Of a stretch of 64,000 nt of DNA, positions 61,645 through 64,000 are shown piece after piece. Source of the stretch: Candidatus Woesearchaeota archaeon (GTDB lineage: Archaea > Nanobdellota > Nanobdellia > Woesearchaeales > SM23-78); the NCBI GenBank assembly GCA_016930415.1, contig JAFGGS010000016.1, positions 275,340 to 339,339 of the forward strand. The letters run 5' to 3'. Made by a program: the position numbers and the translations under genes. Numbering within the stretch: position 1 is the first letter of the stretch; each line of letters starts with the position of its first letter. The notes under the pieces are model-generated. The model saw only the letters and a list, made by a program, of their open reading frames with translations. It was not told the origin of the DNA and did no database searches.

Positions 61645-61767
61645 ATGATCCTGGAAAAGGCGCAGGACCGATAAGTTTAAAAGAATACGAGAACGTAAGA
61701 TACACAACCAATTAAGTATGCTATCAAGCTCTAGAAAAAAAGAAAAAAAAGAAGAGGCAAAGAAAAA

Positions 61768-62124
61768 ATGGCTAAGATAATAGTTGTGGATGACTCCAAC
61801 CTGATTGCCGCGGTGATCTCGCATTTCGCAAAAGGATATGATTGTGAGATCCTGACAGCAAGAGACGGGGAAGAGGCGATCGAGAGGTACAAGTCCGAGA
61901 AGCCGGACCTGGTCTTCCTGGACATAAAGATGCCAAAGATGAACGGAATACAAGCTCTTGAAGAGATCAGGAAGATAGATCCTGAAGCGAAAGTCGTCAT
62001 GTGCACTGCGCTGAAAGAGAAGGCCCAGGAGGAGAAGGCCAAGGCATTAGGGGCGTGCGGCTACATCACTAAGCCCTTCACGAAAGAGGACATCACAAGC
62101 ATACTGAAGAAATACCTGAAATGA
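61768..62124 (+). CDS. cheY: CheY-type response regulator 1
   Basis: IIVVDDSN, LVFLDIKMPKMNG, VMCTA, ITKPF. Confidence 0.93.
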   Translation: MAKIIVVDDSNLIAAVISHFAKGYDCEILTARDGEEAIERYKSEKPDLVFLDIKMPKMNGIQALEEIRKIDPEAKVVMCTALKEKAQEEKAKALGACGYITKPFTKEDITSILKKYLK

Positions 62125-62164
62125 TAGTATATATTCGGAAAAAAGAGAGGGGTGTCAAAGAAAA

Positions 62165-62530
62165 ATGAAAATACTAATCGTGGATGACTCCGCGTTCATG
62201 CGGACAATGATAAAAAATGTTCTTAAAGACGGCAACCACGAGATATTTGAGGCAGGAAACTTCGACGAAGCAGTCAAGGCTTTCAAGGAGAACAAGCCAG
62301 CACTCATCTTCCTCGACGTCATAATGCCCGGAAAGAACGGAGTGGAGACGCTAAAAGAGATAAAGAACATCGACAAGGAAGCCCACGTGGTGATGTGCAC
62401 ATCAATCGGGGGGCAACAGAAGATCATAGACGAGTCGGTTTCGGCAGGGGCGGATGACTTCATCATAAAGCCTTTCAAGGCAGAGGACATACAGAAAGTA
62501 GTGAACAACATAGCCAATCCTGCAAAATAA
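62165..62530 (+). CDS. cheY: CheY-type response regulator 2
   Basis: ILIVDDSAFMR, LIFLDVIMPGKNG, VMCTS, IIKPF. Confidence 0.93.
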   Translation: MKILIVDDSAFMRTMIKNVLKDGNHEIFEAGNFDEAVKAFKENKPALIFLDVIMPGKNGVETLKEIKNIDKEAHVVMCTSIGGQQKIIDESVSAGADDFIIKPFKAEDIQKVVNNIANPAK

Positions 62531-62545
62531 GCCCGGGTGATATAT

Positions 62546-63199
62546 ATGGAAGAAAAAGAAACCGGGCAAAAAGTAAAGCTTACATCACTTGAACTGGACG
62601 CACTCAAAGAGATGGGAAACATCGGGACTGGAAATGCAGCGACATCCCTCTCAAAGTTCATCAACAAGAACGTCGACATGAACTTTCCCGAGACAAAGTT
62701 CGTCCACGTGAGCAAGTTCTCAGAGACAGTAGGCGGCCCAGAGAAGATGGTGGTGGGAATCTACCTCCAGATCAGCGGTGAAGTCCATGGCGAAGCCATG
62801 TTCTTGTTCCCTGAAAAAGGGGCTTATGAGCTAATCGACCTCATACTGTCCAAACCACTTGGGACGACCAAGCGAATGGATGACATGGACAAGTCAGCCT
62901 TCATGGAACTATCCAACATACTGACAGGATCATTCCTGAACGCTCTTGGAAACATGCTCGAAGCGAAGATACTCCCGTCAGTCCCGCACGTCGCAGCAGA
63001 CATGGCACAGACCCTTCTTGACTTCATACTGATAAAGATAAGCAAGTGCGCAGACACGCTTCTCTACGTTAAGACAGGAGTCAACGTGGAAGGGCATAAG
63101 ATAGACGGCGAGTTCACAGTCCTCTTCGACCAGGACTCCCTCAAGAAGATAATCTCAAAGATGCATGACAAGTACGGCCTTGAGAGCCCAGGAGCTTAG
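62546..63199 (+). CDS. cheC: CheC-family CheY-P phosphatase, both active-site motifs intact; start likely 62546
   Basis: DALKEMGN-x22-P and SAFMELSN-x22-P both fit [DS]xxxExxNx(22)P. Confidence 0.92.
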   Translation: MEEKETGQKVKLTSLELDALKEMGNIGTGNAATSLSKFINKNVDMNFPETKFVHVSKFSETVGGPEKMVVGIYLQISGEVHGEAMFLFPEKGAYELIDLILSKPLGTTKRMDDMDKSAFMELSNILTGSFLNALGNMLEAKILPSVPHVAADMAQTLLDFILIKISKCADTLLYVKTGVNVEGHKIDGEFTVLFDQDSLKKIISKMHDKYGLESPGA

Positions 63200-63316
63200 G
63201 CAGGACCCCAAGAAAACGCCGAGCCATCCAGGACGGAAAAGAGGAGAAGACAAGAATATCTGTCACTAACCAACCGATGGCTCGTCAACAGCGACAATAA
63301 CGAAAAAAAGAGGAAA

Positions 63317-64000
63317 ATGACCGACATAGTAGTGGACATGGGATCAGTGGCGCTAGGATACGAGCATGACAACCTGATATCAGTAGGACTCGGCTCGTGC
63401 GTAGGAGTGGCTCTGTACGACCCTGAAAAGAAGATAGGAGGGATGGCGCATATCATGCTTCCTAACAGCAAGGAGATACCAAGCCAGCAGATAGAAAGAA
63501 AAGCGTTGATAGCAGAAAAGGATTCCAAGATAAGAAGCAGCCTGAAAAACACACTGGCCCACCTAGGATTCGCATCAATCACAGAGACAGAGGAGAAGGA
63601 AGGCACGCTTGCAAAATACAAGGAGACCAGCCCCTCAATCGCATTCATAAGCGCGTTCCTCCCGCCGACAAACGGGGTGGACACTGCAAAAGCCATACTC
63701 TCGAAAGAGCCAAACGCGCCCATAGTGATAATGAGCCCGCCAACGGACAGGACCACAATATCATATTATAGCCAAGAAGGCGCAAAAGAAGTCATGATCT
63801 CTCCCTTCACAGAAGAGAGAGTCAGGAGCGTGAGTGAATTCATCCTGGGAATCAACCAACTCAAGTTCGCTGACAAAGCGATACAGGTCCTGGTAGAGCT
63901 CATGGTCAACAGAGGAGCCGACAAGCGCCGCCTGGTAGCCAAGATAGCTGGAGGAGCCCACATGTTCCCCACACTCATGGACGAGGAGGTCATAAACATA
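63317..64000 (+). CDS. cheD: CheD-like protein with an inserted degenerate receiver-like domain; runs off the window end
   Basis: Hand translation from ATG 63317: MTDIVVDMGSVALGYEHDNLISVGLGSCVGVALYDPEKKIGGMAHIMLP ... [insert] ... KFADKAIQVLVELMVNRGADKRRLVAKIAGGAHMF; no in-frame stop to the window end. Confidence 0.9.
   Translation, partial: MTDIVVDMGSVALGYEHDNLISVGLGSCVGVALYDPEKKIGGMAHIMLPNSKEIPSQQIERKALIAEKDSKIRSSLKNTLAHLGFASITETEEKEGTLAKYKETSPSIAFISAFLPPTNGVDTAKAILSKEPNAPIVIMSPPTDRTTISYYSQEGAKEVMISPFTEERVRSVSEFILGINQLKFADKAIQVLVELMVNRGADKRRLVAKIAGGAHMFPTLMDEEVINI

Overview
The window looks like an archaeal genome segment, possibly of DPANN/Woesearchaeota type. That placement is my inference from GatD/GatE, CDC48, TruD, a KEOPS Bud32 fragment, TATA-like leaderless promoters and a tRNA with introns. 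Roughly the first 24.6 kb is housekeeping and metabolism: the Bud32 C-terminus, a membrane-anchored S16 (Lon-like) protease, a secreted PLD-like protein, a DUF362 ferredoxin protein, an ABC exporter, CDC48, an MFS transporter, GatDE, a PHP protein, a six-hairpin-like protein, a UPF0104-type membrane protein, a minus-strand tRNA-Arg(CCU) that I reconstruct with two introns, TruD, a cysteine desulfurase, a GNAT, a GlgC-like nucleotidyltransferase and adenylate kinase. From about 24.86 kb to the end, every convincing gene is on the + strand and forms a large surface/chemosensory locus: two RHH regulators, an Ig-type membrane protein with a cytoplasmic helical tail, a HerA/DUF87 ATPase fused to an extracellular region, two coiled-coil proteins, a CNNM/CorC-type protein, a winged-helix regulator, a 6018-aa modular secreted protein, a 1503-aa membrane surface protein, and cheA-cheY-cheY-cheC-cheD. 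The strongest unusual items are: (1) the terminal CheD-like ORF, absent from the ORF track because it runs off the window, which carries a degenerate CheY-like receiver nested inside the CheD fold; (2) the HerA-type ATPase fused through a TM to an extracellular Ig-like/carboxypeptidase-regulatory region, next to a giant secreted adhesin-like protein; (3) the two-intron tRNA-Arg, including a D-loop intron; (4) an approximately 122-bp MITE-like element with TIRs and flanking direct repeats; (5) an approximately 100-aa insertion in CDC48 D1. All family calls are from reading motifs; no database search was run.
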